From assembly GCF_963678635.1 (NCBI RefSeq), contig NC_087069.1, forward strand, positions 50,425,892-50,489,891: DNA of 64,000 bases, written 5' to 3'. Source of the stretch: Symsagittifera roscoffensis (Eukaryota; Xenacoelomorpha; Acoela; Convolutidae). Numbering within the stretch: position 1 is the stretch's first letter; each line of letters starts with the position of its first letter. A program made the translations under genes and the position numbers. This document shows positions 1 to 12,227 of the stretch, piece by piece. Below the pieces are notes generated by a model that was not told where the DNA came from, searched no databases, and saw nothing but the letters and a program-made list of their open reading frames with translations.

Positions 1-690
1 AGTTTCCTTCTAAGGATGGTGAAATTGGTCCTTTTGTGTCAAATGAAACTCTGTGATTGAAATACATACTTTGTCCTTTAAAATCTTGTTTTTCTGCAAT
101 TAGCTTTTGATTTGGGTAGGGTTTATTTTTTTGACATATTATACAATCGTTGCATAATACTTTAATCCAAATTGGTGTATTTGGGAAATAAAAACTTTGA
201 TTGAAGTTAGAGAGTGTCTTTTCTGATCCTGAATGTCCTTTAGTATTTAGTGTATGTGATGTATTGAATGCTACTAACATCATACTCAAATGTAGACAAG
301 GAACTTTAAAATTAGGTGTTTGATAGTCTAAAATATCTCTGTTTTCATTTATAGTAGTATTATTAAATTTTCTGAAATATCGAAGGAGTGTTTTATTTCC
401 TAAGATTGTGGTATCAGCTTTAGTTGGTTTAGTTTTATATTTGTGCCATGATTTTAGTTGTCTAATGACTGGGTCAAGTTTTTGATATTTCGGTAACAAT
501 TCTAGTGTACTTTTTTCTGTTGGTGGTAGAAAATTTTTTTCTACTTCTCTCTTTGATAGTGGTACTGTGTCAAGTGGATCATGAAGATTAAAAACTTGAT
601 TTATCGTGTATTTTGAATCATTTGGTAATGGTCTTGATAAATTTATTGTATCAGTTAAATTTTCCTTCTCTATTAAAGGTAGTGGGTCCT
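1..690 (-). pseudogene. Integrase N-terminal part (HHCC zinc finger and first catalytic Asp), broken
   Basis: This fragment would insert the cDNA copy into host DNA if intact. Reading the minus strand, a THTLN..KGHS segment at about 230-285 supplies the two histidines and a CNDCIIC segment at about 145-170 supplies the two cysteines of the retroviral-type HHCC finger. The catalytic core begins with an SFDTKGPIS segment at about 15-50, whose Asp is the first of the DDE triad. The remaining two acidic residues lie outside the window. Frame changes between blocks make this a pseudogene. Confidence 0.75.
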
Positions 691-1470
691 TTTCATGTGG
701 TTGTTATTCAATTTGTTTTTGTTGAGTTTTATTTTTGATCCAATGTGAATATGAAATTGGCCTAAATGTGGATGTACCTAGTAAATCAACTTCATAGTGC
801 TTGTTCTGAGAATCTAAATATTGTGGAAAGTGTTGTAGATTAATTTTGTTGTGATTGATCTTTGTCAGTTTTGACTGCATATTTACATTCCAATCGTGGT
901 GAAGTTTCATCTTTTGCGAGATAAATTTTATATTTTGTGGTATTTCAACTGTTGTTTTTTGTGTTAGTAGTTCAGGTGGTGTATTTCTTCTAAGAGTATC
1001 GGGTAGTGCAAGGTCTTTTCCTGCTGTCCATACTATGTGTAAGTTTGGAATTTTAATTAAAATCAATTGAAATCTGTAATCTCTATGGTTTGGTTTTGAT
1101 TTTTATGTAAAAAAAAATATAATAGGTCTATGATCTGTAAGTAAATCTGTAAAAATATACATTATAGCTGTGCATTCTCTCATGAGATTATAGAGTCTTA
1201 TTTCACTTTTTGTGAATAGGCGAGAATTTGCTGATATGAGATTCATTTTATTCGTTCCATTGTGAGATTGTAGAAAGGCTGCACCAATGCCAAAATTTGA
1301 AGCATCGCTTATTGCAAAAAATGGTTGATTGAGGTCTGGAATTGTGTTTGAGATTTGTTCTGCGAGATACTTGTTGATTTCTTCAAATCGTGTTTGGTTT
1401 TCTGTTGTCCATTCAAAATTATTCTGTTGTCTGAGAATGTTATAGAATGGTCTTAAGTATAATTGCATTT
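691..1470 (-). pseudogene. RNase H domain and linker, broken
   Basis: Two open stretches remain, 1103-1468 and 704-1066. The first carries the RNase H start with AISDASNFGIGAA (first catalytic Asp), followed by the segment leading to the second acidic residue. The second carries the end of the domain, IVWTAGKDLALPDTL, including the last Asp of RNase H before the linker to integrase. The YEFLILGS-like middle of the domain appears deleted between them. Functionally it would degrade the RNA strand of the RNA-DNA hybrid during reverse transcription. Confidence 0.75.
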
Positions 1471-2310
1471 TAAATACTTATTCACTTAAGAAGTTTAACA
1501 TTCCAAGAAATTCTTGGATTTTTTTTTATTTGTAAATGGCTGGAGTTTTTGGATTGCATCTATGAGTGATTTCAATGGGTCATAGTGTTTTTCTCTATTT
1601 TGTGTCCAAGAAATTTTACGCGTGTTAGGAAAAAATGTGATTTGTCTGGGGCTGTTTTCATGTTTTCTTTTTAAAATTTTTTATAGTCTTGTTCTGGAAC
1701 ATTTAATTTTTGGTTTCTGATTGAATAAAGACATCGTCTAAGTATGTAATAGCATTTTTCTTGAGTATAAGTGGAATAAAAACTTTGCTCATAAATGCTG
1801 AGAAAGCTGCTGGTCCTATGGATATGCCTTAGAATAATCTATTGAATTCGTATTGTCGATTTCCGATAACAAATTGCGTTTATCGTCGTGATTGTTCATC
1901 CCGTGGCATTTGATTATATGCACTATTCATATCTGCGGATGCGAAGTATTTACCGTTTATTTTTGTTAGAATTACTTGAATTGGTTATATAGGCCAATTA
2001 CATTTAGATTCATCAATGAGTGAATTGAGATATCTAGCGTCTAAAACTATTTTCAGTGATTCTCCTTTGGTTAGGATTATAACACAATTGATAAAGGTAT
2101 TTCCTTCTTGCTGTTCTTCTTTATTTACTGGAGATATCATTTCATATTGTTCTAGAATATATAATAATCGATTTTCTTTGTCGTGTAAGTGGATTGGTAC
2201 TTAATTTGCTCTTTGTTTTTTGAAAACTGCATCAAGTTTCAAAGGTAGATATAATGGTGAACTTATTTTTCAACGTCGAATTTAGATGTGGCATAAACTG
2301 TTGGGTATCT
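1471..2310 (-). pseudogene. Reverse transcriptase domain, broken
   Basis: Minus-strand translation gives RT palm pieces in several frames. The active-site box reads YLDD at 1734-1745 and is intact. Around 1830-1980 the expected blocks before the box are recognisable, with the substrate-binding aspartate region disrupted by stops. A KFLG-type thumb region is degraded near 1600-1680. The domain is too broken to be functional. No long open frame covers it; short plus-strand open stretches across it are shadows. Confidence 0.7.
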
Positions 2311-2718
2311 TTAAATAAAATCGGCTAATTTTTTAAATTCATTCTGTGTTATTTGAGAGTGTTGAAAATTGAACATTGCCAGGAATTTTTGTTGTTCTTC
2401 TATATAGTATGATATTTTGAAGGTTGGTTTAAAATAAGGTGTTTTTGTGAAATATTCTGTATTTTTTTTTTCGTTGCTTATTACATTATTTATTGATAAT
2501 CTTTCGTCAAGAATTGTTGATTGACATATATCTAATAACTGTAATATATTATTTACTCGATATGCTACTTCTTTTGTAGGAGAAGTTGTTGCGTTTGATT
2601 CACAATACCCTAGGAGTCCTAGAGGTAGGGATATTTTATATGGTGAATTATTGTATACATGTAGAGAAATGTATTTCATGTATTTTTCATGTATTTTTTG
2701 GATGAAATCGTTACTCAA
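2311..2718 (-). pseudogene. Segment immediately upstream of RT in the same element
   Basis: A 135-codon open stretch without a diagnostic fold lies directly before the RT on the minus strand. It contains a GLLGYCE and SPTKEVAYRV region followed by a MFNFQHSQIT segment, then runs into the RT frame. By position it corresponds to the linker between protease and RT in Ty3/gypsy polyproteins. I see no intact D[ST]G protease box. It is the longest undamaged part of this remnant, but it has no independent start and should be read as a fragment. Confidence 0.55.
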
Positions 2719-3257
2719 AAAAAATTATGAAGTGGTCTAATTCAAGTTCAGACATGTAGAGATGTTGTCTGTTTTGATTTTTGTCACCTTGATGAACTTG
2801 TTTGACCCGAAATTCATAAATTTATCTTAAAAGTGGTTTAGGACCTTTTCTTTCTTTATTATAAATGGGGTAAAATTTTGAGAAAAATGATGGTTGTTTG
2901 TTCATTCTTTGGAAGAATGTTGAAGCGGTGTTATGCATTCTTGTGTATTTATCTTCTTGTTAATTTTTCTGTCTAATATGAAAAATAGTTGGTATATATT
3001 TAGTGATGAATGGAATTCCAATGAACTATGTTGTTATCTGTAATATGGAAGGTTTGTTTAAATGGTTTGTTTGAGAGTTTGTTTTGTTCCATTGTTTTAG
3101 TAGGAACAAGGAAAGAAAAGTTTGTAAGGTTGAACCTTGTGCTGTTGCTAGTCTACTGGCTGTCTTCAAGGGTATTATTTTTGGATGTAAAGTTTCGATT
3201 TCATTCCAGGTTGATTCTGCTCCTCAAGCTATTAAAAAATCTATTTCAAGGTCTGTT

Positions 3258-6115
3258 GTATAGAGTGGATGAGGTAAGAACACTTTAGAGTTGTGGCGTA
3301 AAATACTAGTTAGCCGGTGGGGTACAGAACAATACGATGCTGATGAGTTAAAAAACACAATGCAGCTGATAGGGTAAAATCACTCTAAATAGCTAAAAAA
3401 AACTTTATGGATCTGAGGGTTGAAAAATACTGTAGAGCTGATGGAGTAAAAAAAAACACTATAGAGCTGATGCGGTAAAAAACCCAATCAGCTTATAGAG
3501 TAAATACTATGTTGCTGATAGGGTAAAATCACTGTGTAGCTGAGAAAAAAAGTACAGATCTGAGGGTTGAAAAACACTGTGGGGTAAGAAACACTATAGA
3601 GCTGATGCGGTAAAAAAAACTATCTGGCTGTTGGTGTAGAAAACACTATGAAGCTGATGATGCATAAAAACACTATGTAGCTTATAGGGTAAAAACACTA
3701 TGTAGCTGATTGGTTGAAAACATTATGTAGCTGAGGTGGAAACAATATCGATCTGAGGGGTGAAAAATGGTATAGAGCGGATTGGGTAAGAACACTTTAG
3801 AGTTGGCGTAAAATACTAGTTAGCCGATGGGGTACAGATCAGCATCTAGCTGATGGGGTACAAAACACGATGTAGTTGTTAGGGTAAAAACACCATGTAG
3901 CTGATAGGTCAAAAAACACTTTGTAGCTGAGGGGTGAAATAATATAGAACTGGGCGGAAAACAAAAGGAAGCTGTTGGTATAAAGAAATTATGTTGCTAA
4001 TGGGCTACACAACAGTATGTAGCTGATGGGGTACAAAAGATATAAAGCTGATGGGCTACAAAACACTATAGAGCTGATGAGGTAAAAACATTTTATAGAT
4101 GAATGGTTACAATCACTATATAGCTGATGTGGTACAAAACACTATGTACCTGACTGAGTACAAAACACTATGTAGTTGCTGTGTTTCGAAGCATTACAGG
4201 GCATATGTGGTAAATACATTTTATAGCTGATGGGTTAGAAAACACTAGGTAACTGATGGGGTAAATTACTCTAGAGTTGATGAAGTAAAAGCACTATAAA
4301 GCTGATGGGGTACAAAACACTATGATGCTGATTAGGTAAAAAACACTATGTAGCTGATAGGTTAAAATCACTAAGTAGCTGAGGGAAAAACGGTATAGAT
4401 CTGAGGGTTGAAAAGCAGTATAGAGCTGATGGGATAAAAAAAACATCATGTAGCTTATAGGGTAAAAACACTGTGTAGCTGATAGGTTCAAAACACTATC
4501 TAGCTGAGGGGGAAACAATAACAATCTCAGGGGTGAAAAACAGTATAGAGCGGATGGTGTTAAAAACTTCAGAGTTGTGGCGTAAAATACTAGTTAGCCG
4601 ATGGGATACAGAACAATATAAAGATGATGATGTAAAAAACACAACGTAACTTATAGGGTATAAACACAATGTTGCTGATAGGGTAAAATCGCTGTGTTGC
4701 TGAGGGAAAAACAGTATAGATCTGAGGGTTGAAAAACACGGTAGAGCTGATGGGGTACAAAACACTATGTAGCTGATGGGGTACAAAGCACTGTCTAGTT
4801 GTTGAGTTACGAAGCATTAAAGGGCATATGGGGTAAAGACACTTTATAGCTGATGGGTTAGGAAACACTAAGTAACTGATGGGGTAAAATACTATAGAGC
4901 TGATGGGGTAAAAGCACTATAGAGCCGATGCTGTATAAAACACTGTGATGCTGATGAGGGAAAAAAACCCAAGGTAGCTTATCGGTTAAAAGCACTATGT
5001 TATTGATAGGGTACAGTCACAATGTAGCTGAGGGAAAAACAGTATAGATCTGAAGGTTGAAAAACAGTATAGAGTGGATGGGGTAAGAACACTTTAGAGT
5101 TGTGGCGTAAAATACTAGTTAGCCGGTGGGGTACAGATCAATACGATGCTGATGAGGTAAAAAACACAATGCAGCTGATAGGGTAAAATCACTCTATATA
5201 GCTAAAAAAAAAACTGTATGGATCTGAGGGTTGAAAAATACTGTAGAGCTGATGGAGTAAAAAACACTATATAGCTGATGCGGTAAAAAAAATTATCTGG
5301 CTGTTGGTGTAGAAAACACTACGAAGCTGGTGATGTATAAAAACACTATGTAACTTATAGGGTAAAAACACTATGTAGCTGATTGGTTGAAAACATTATG
5401 TAGCTGAGGGGGAAACAATATCGATCTGAGGGGTGAAAAACAGTATAGAGCGGATTGGGTAAGAACATTTTAGAGGTGGCGTAAATTACTAGTTAGCCGA
5501 TGGGGTACAGAACAGCATGTAGCTGATGGGGTACAAAACACGATGTAGTTATTAGGGTAAAAACACCATGTAGCTGATAGGTCAAAAAACACTATGTAGC
5601 TGAGGGGTGAAAAAATGTAGAACTGGGGGGAAAACAAAAGGTAGCAGTTGGTATAAAGAAATCATGTTGCTAATGGGGTACAAAACAGTATGTAGCTGAT
5701 GAGGTACAAAAGACTATAAAGCTGATGGGCTACAAAACACTATAGAGCTGATGAGATAAAACAGTTTATAGACGGATGGTTACAAAACACTATAGCTGAT
5801 GTGGTACAAAACACTATGTACCTGACTGGGTACAAAACACTATGTAATTGCTGTGTTATGAAGCATTACAGGGCATATGTGGTAAAGACATTTTATAGCT
5901 GATGGTTTAGAAAACACTAGGTAACTGATGGGGTAAAATACTCTAGAGTTGATGAGGTAAAAGCACTATAAAGCTGATGGGGTACAAAACACTATGATGC
6001 TGATGAGGTAAAAAAACACTATTTAGCTGATAGGTTAAAAACGCTGAGTAGCTGAGGGAAAAACGTATAGATCTGAGGGTTGAAAAACAGTATAGAGCTG
6101 ATGGGATAAAAAAAA
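3258..6115. repeat. Higher-order block of about 1.1 kb repeated at 1.8-kb spacing
   Basis: The segment 3258 to about 4447 recurs at 5067 to about 6115 with the same order of unit variants, including the distinctive ACTAGTTAGCCGGTGGGG variant and the ATCTGAGGGTTGAAAAATAC variant. The second copy lacks about 140 bp present in the first near 3450-3600. A shorter part of the same pattern reappears near 4494-4606 and 10500-10600. Confidence 0.8.
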
Positions 6116-9100
6116 TTAGAGTTGCGGCGTAAAATACTAGATAGGCGATGCGGTACAGAACCATATGTAGCTGATGGGGTACAAATCACTAAGTATCTGC
6201 TAGGTTGAAAACACTATGCAGCTGATAGGGCAAGAAACACTTTGTAGCTGAGGGATGAAACAATATAGAACTGGGTGAAAAAGAGCTGATGAGGTAAAAA
6301 AAAACTATAGTGCTGATGCGGTAAAAACCCTTATGTAGCTGATGGGGAACAAAACACTATGTAGTTGTTGGGTTACGAAGCATTATAGGGCATATGGGGT
6401 AAAGACATTTTATAGCTGATGGGTTAGGAAACACTATGTAACTGATGGGGTAAAACTACTATAGAGCTGATGGGGTAAAAACACCTTGTACCTGATAGGG
6501 CGAAAACATTTTGTAGTTGAAGGATGAAATAATATAGAACTGAAGGGAAAACACAAGGGAGCTATTGTGGTAAAAAACTATAGAGCGAATGCGGCAGAAA
6601 CACTATGTAGCTGATGGGGTACCGGACACTATGTAGCTGATTGGATAAAAAGATGATTTAGCTGATTGGCTACAAAACACTATAGAGATGATTATGTAAA
6701 AAACAGTTTATAGCTGAATGCTAACAAAATTTTATATGGCTGATGGGGTACAAAACACTATGTAGCTGGAGAGGTAAAAAACACTCTTTAGTTGTTGGGT
6801 TACGAAGCATTAAAGGGCATATGGGGTAAAGACATTTTATAGCTGATGGGTTAGGAAACACTATGTAACTGATGGGGTGAAACTACTATAGAGCTCATGG
6901 GGTAAAAACACTATAGAGCTGATAGGGTACAAAACACTATGAAGCCGATGATGTAAAATAAACATTATGTAGCGTACATGGTAAAACACTATGTAGCTGA
7001 TAATTTGAAAACACTATGTAGCTGAGGGGGAAAGGATATTGATCTGAGAGGTGAAAAACAGTATAGAGCGGATGAGGTAAGAAAACTTTAGAGTTGTGCG
7101 TAAAATACTAGTTAGCCGATGGGGTACAGAACAATATGTAGCTGTTAGGGTAAAAACACCATGTAATTGATAGGACAAAAAACACATTTTAGCTGAGGGG
7201 TGAAACAAAAAAGAACTGGGGAGAAAAACACAATGGAGCTTTTGGTATAAAAAAAATTATGTTGCTAATGGGCTACAAAACACTATGTAGTTGTTGGGTT
7301 ACGAAGCATTATAGGGCATATGGGGTGAAGACACTTTAAAGCTGATGGTTTAGGAAACACTATAACTGATGGGGCAAAAAAACACTATGTAGCTGATGGG
7401 TTACAAAACACGTTAGAGCTGTTAGGGTAAAAACACTATGTAGCTGATAGGGCAAAAAACACTTTATAGCTGAATGAGGGGCAAAGCAATATAGAACGGG
7501 GGGGAAAACACCATGGAGCTGTTGGGGTAAAAACACTATGCTGTTGATGGGGTACAAAACAGTATGTAGCTGATGGGATACAAAAGACTATGTAGCTGAT
7601 GGGCTACAAAACACTATAGAGCTGATGAGATAAACACATTTTATAGCTGAATGTTTATAAAACACTATGTACCTGATGGTGTGCAAAACACTATGTAATT
7701 GTTGGGTTACGAAGCATTATAGGGCATATGGGGTAAAGACAATTTATAACTGATGGGTTAGAAAACACTAAGGAACTGATGGGGCAAAAATCTTTTGTAA
7801 ATGAGGGGTGAAACAATATAGAACTGTGGGGAAAATCACTATTGAGCAGATTGGTTAAAAACACTTTAGAGCTGATGCGGTAAGAACACTATGTAGCTGA
7901 TGGTATACAAAACACTATGTAGCTGATGGGGTACAGAGTACTATAAAGCTGAAAGAGGACAAAACACTATGTAGCTGTTAGGGTAAAAACACTTTGTAGC
8001 TCATAGGTAAAAAACACATTGTAGCTGAGGGTTCAAACAAAAGAGACCTGGGGGAAAACACCATAGAGCTGATGGGTAAAAACACTAAAGAGTTGAAATG
8101 TTACAAAACGCTATATAGCTGATTGGGTACAAAACATTATGTAGGGCATATGGGGTAAAGAAAATATGAAACTGATGGGTTAGAAAACACTGAGTAGCTG
8201 ATGGGGTAAAAAACCCTTTGTAGCTGAGGGGTGAAACAATATAGAACCTGGGAGAAAATCACTATTGATATGATAGGTTAAAAACACTACAGAGCTGATG
8301 CGGTAAAAAAACTATGTAGCTGATGGTGTGCAAAACACTATGTAGCTGATGGGGTACAGAAAACTACAAAGCTGATAAAGTACAAAACACTATGTTGCTG
8401 TTAGGGTAAAAAGATTTTGTAGCTCAAAGGGCAAAAAACACATTGTAGCTGAGGGATGAAACAAAATAGAACTTGGCGGAACATACCATAGAGCTCATGG
8501 GGCAAAAACACTATAGAGCTAATGGGCTACAAAACAATATAGAGCTGATGACGTAAAACCAATTTACAGCTGAATGGTTACAAAACACAATATAGCTGAT
8601 GGGGTACAAAACATATGTAGCTGGTAGGGTACAAAACGCTATATAGCTGATTGGGTACAAAACATTATGTAGGGCATATGGGGTAAAGAAAATATGAAAC
8701 TGATGGGTTAGAAAACACTGAGTAGCTAATGGGGTAAAAAACCCTTTGTAGCTGAGGGGTGAAACAATATAGAACCTGGGGGAAAATCACTATTGATATG
8801 ATAGGTTAAAAACACTACAGAGCTGATGCGGTAAAAAAACTATGTAGCTGATGGTGTGCAAAACACTATGTAGCTGATGGGGTACAGAAAACTACAAAGC
8901 TGATAAAGTACAAAACACTATGTTGCTGTTAGGGTAAAAAGATTTTGTAGCTCAAAGGGCAAAAAACACATTGTAGCTGAGGGATGAAACAAAATAGAAC
9001 TTGGCGGAACATACCATAGAGCTCATGGGGCAAAAACACTATAGAGCTAATGGGCTACAAAACAATATAGAGCTGATGACGTAAAACCAATTTACAGCTG

Positions 9101-12100
9101 AATGGTTACAAAACACAATATAGCTGATGGGGTACAAAACATATGTAGCTGGTAGGGTACAAAACACTATGTAGTTGTTGGGTTACGAAGCATTACAGGG
9201 CATATGGGGTAAAGAGACTTTATAGCTGATGGGTTAGAAAACACCAGGTAACTGAAGGGGTAAATATACTTTACAGCTGATGAGCTAAAAGCACTATAAA
9301 GCTGATGGGGTACAAAACACTATGATGCTGATGAGGTAAAAAAACACAATGTAGCTTATAGGGTAAAAACACTATGTAGCTGATGGGGTAAAAATACTAT
9401 AGAGCTGAGTGGTTACAAAACGCTATATAGCTGATTGGGTACAAAACACTATGTAGTTGTTGGGTTACGAAGCCTTATAGGGCATATGGGGTAAAGACAA
9501 TTTGAAACTGATGGGTTAGAAAACACTAAGGAGCTGATGGTGCAAAAAATCCTTTGTAGCTGATGGTTGAAACCATATAGAACCTGGGTGAAACTCACTA
9601 TTGAGCTGATGGGTTAAAAACACTACAGAGTTGATGCGGTAAAAACGCCATGTAGCTGATGGTGTACAAAACACTATGTACCTGAAGGGGTACAGAAAAC
9701 TACAAAGCTGATAGAGTACAAAACACTATGTAGCTGTTAGGGTAAAATCACTTTGTAGCTCAAAGGGCAAAAAACACATTGTAGTCAAGGGAAAACAAAC
9801 AAAAAAGAACTGGGGGAAAACGCCATAGAGCTGATGGGGCAAAAAACACTGTAGAGCTAATGGGCTACAAAAAAATATAGAGCTGATGGGGTACAAAACA
9901 CTACCTAGCGTTAGAGGTAAAAAGAAAAAGTAATTGTTGGGTTACCACGCATTATAGGGCATATGGGGTGAAGACACTATATAGCTGATGGGTTAGGAAA
10001 CACTATATAAATGATGGGGCAAAAAACACATTGTAGCTGAAGGGTGAAAAAAATAGAACTGGGAGAAAAACTATAGAGCTAATGGGGTATAAAATACTAT
10101 AAAGCTGATGGAGTACGAAACACTAAGTAGCTCATAGGGCAAACAAACACACTTTGTAGCGAAGGGATGAAACAAAATAGACATGGGGGGAAAACACTAT
10201 AGAGCTGATGGGGTAAAAACACTATAGAGCTGATTCGGTAGAAACAAAATGTTGCTGATGGGGTACAAAACAGTATGTAGCTGATGGGGTTCAAAAGACT
10301 ATGTATCTGATGGGCTACAAAACACTATAGATTTGAGTAAGTAAAAACAATTTGTAGCATAATGGTTACAAAACACTGATGGGGTACAAAATACTCTGTA
10401 GCATTATAGAGCATATGGGCTGGAGACATTTTATAGGTTAAAAAACATTATATAGTTAAGAAAAATACTGTAGAGCTGATGGGGTAAAAACACTATAAAG
10501 CTGAGGGGGAAACAATAACGATCTCAGGGGTGAAAAACAGTATAGATCGGATGGTGTTAAAAACTTCAGAGTTGTGGCGTAAAATACTAGCTAGCCGAGA
10601 GGTAAAAAACACACTTTAGTTGTTGGGTTACGAACCATTATAGGGCATATGGGGTAACGACACTTCATAGCTGATGGGTTAGAAAACACTATGTAACTGA
10701 TGTGGTAAAAACACTGTAGAGCTGATGGGGGTAAAATCACTATAGAGCTGATGGAGTACAAAATACTATGTATCTGTTTGGACAAAATTACAATGCAGCT
10801 GATGGGTGAAACAAAATAGAACTGGGAAGAAAAACACTATGGAGCTGATGGGTTAAAAACACTGTAGAAGTGATGCGTTAGAAACACACGAAAAAACACT
10901 ATGTAGCTGCTTTGGTAAAAACACCTTGTACCTGATAGGGCGAAAATATAAGTTGAGTGAAGAAACAATATAGAACTGAGGGGAGAAACACAATGAAGCT
11001 ATTTGTGTTAAAAACACTATAGAGATGATGCGGTGGAAACACTATGTAGCTGATGGGGTACGAATCACTATGTAGCTGATTGGTTAAAAAAAGATATTTA
11101 GCTGATGGGCTACAAAACACTATAGAGCTGATTATGTAAAAACATTTTATAGCTGAATAGTAACAAAACATTATATAGCTGATGGGGTACAAAACACTAT
11201 GTAGCTGATGGGGTACAAAACACTCTTTAGTTGTTAGGTCACGAAGCATTATAGAGCATATGGGGTAACGACACTTCATAGCTGCTGGGTTAGAAAACAC
11301 TATGTAAGATGTGGTACAAACACTATAGAGATGATGGGGTAAAAACACTATAGAGCTGAGGAGGTACAAAACAGTATAAAGCGGTGTGGTAAAAATGACT
11401 AATTAGCTCATTGGGTACAAACAGTATGTAGCTGATGGTGTAGAAAACACTATGTAGCTGATGGGGCACCAAACACTATGTAGCCTAATAGGGTAAAAAA
11501 CACGATGTAGCTGATAGGTTAAAAACACTATGTAGCAGAGGGGGAATTAATATAGAGCTGAGGGGAAAACAGTATATGGCTGATGAGGTATAAACACTAC
11601 AGAGCGGTGGGGTAAAAATCACTAATTAGCTGATTGGGTACGAAATAGTATGTAGCTGATGGTGTAGAAAACACTATGTAGTTGATGGGGTACAAAACAC
11701 TATGTAGCTCTTCAGGTAAATTAGACAATGTAGCTGATTGGGTAAATAACAGTTTTTAGCAAAACTGAAAACGATTAAGAGCTTAGGGGGGAAACACTAC
11801 AGTTCTGATGGGTTAAAAACACTATAGAGCTGATGGGGTACAAAACGCTATGTAGCTGACGTGGTACGAAACGCTATATCACTTATGGGGTACAAAAGAT
11901 CAAAAAACTTTAGAAGTGATGGGGTGAAACTGCTATATAGCTGATAGGGTACGAAAAGTACAAAATACTATGTTGCTGATGGATTGGTAAAAACACATTG
12001 CAGCTGTTAGGGTAAAACACACTATGTAGCTGAGGGTGAAATAATATAGAGCTGAGGCTGAAAAACAGTATAGAGGTGATGGGGTAAAAATGACTAATTA

Positions 12101-12199
12101 GCTGATTGGGTACAAACATTATGTAGCTGCTGGTGTAGAAAACGCTATGTAGCTGATGGGGCACAAAATACTATCTAGCCTAATAGGGTAAAAAACTGT
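3292..12199. repeat. 8.9-kb degenerate 26-bp minisatellite array
   Basis: The whole stretch consists of variants of a 26-bp unit with the core TATGTAGCTGATGGGGTA followed by an A-rich run and ACAC. Adjacent good copies near 7563-7614 are exactly 26 bp long, giving roughly 340 units over the array, many with small indels. Because 26 is not a multiple of three, the minus strand contains many short open stretches with the same Ser-Val-Phe, His-Gln-Leu and Pro-Ile-Ser words in rotating frames. These are not genes. Higher-order structure is present: a marker segment containing GGGCATATGGGG recurs about 14 times, and blocks hundreds of bases long are duplicated within the array. I see no other gene or element inside it. 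Confidence 0.93.
8103..9158. repeat. Two tandem copies of a 528-bp higher-order block
   Basis: Positions 8103-8630 and 8631-9158 are nearly identical in sequence and length. In the stretches I compared there was about one mismatch per 60-100 bases (for example GCTGATG versus GCTAATG, and GGGAG versus GGGGG). This is far closer than neighbouring 26-bp units are to each other, so the duplication is recent relative to the array. Confidence 0.9.
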
Positions 12200-12227
12200 T
12201 TTGGTAAAAAAAATTACCCTCGAACAA

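Larger units (their letters stand above)
1..3291 (-). mobile_element. Decayed Ty3/gypsy-type LTR retrotransposon, internal pol part, cut by window start
   Basis: On the minus strand, in the order expected of a Ty3/gypsy pol, the sequence decodes to a pre-RT segment, a reverse transcriptase with a YLDD box, RNase H, an integrase zinc finger and the first integrase catalytic aspartate. Stops and frameshifts occur every few hundred bases, so no complete frame survives. The right end meets the 26-bp minisatellite at about 3291. The stretch 2719-3291 lies where protease or gag would be, but I cannot decode it with confidence. No LTR is visible because the 3' end lies beyond position 1. This is a different lineage from the giant element at 18688-43103: its RT box is YLDD rather than YVDD and its RNase H sequence is dissimilar. 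Confidence 0.85.

Noticed and set aside
4294-11369. Many minus-strand open stretches (60-156 codons) with His-Gln-Leu, Ser-Val-Phe and Tyr-Pro-Ile-Ser words
   Set aside because: They are translations of the 26-bp satellite in changing frames; the unit length is not a multiple of three and no frame is conserved between copies.
3292-12199. CRISPR-like array
   Set aside because: Repeat units abut without unique spacers, the units are degenerate and the host is a eukaryote.
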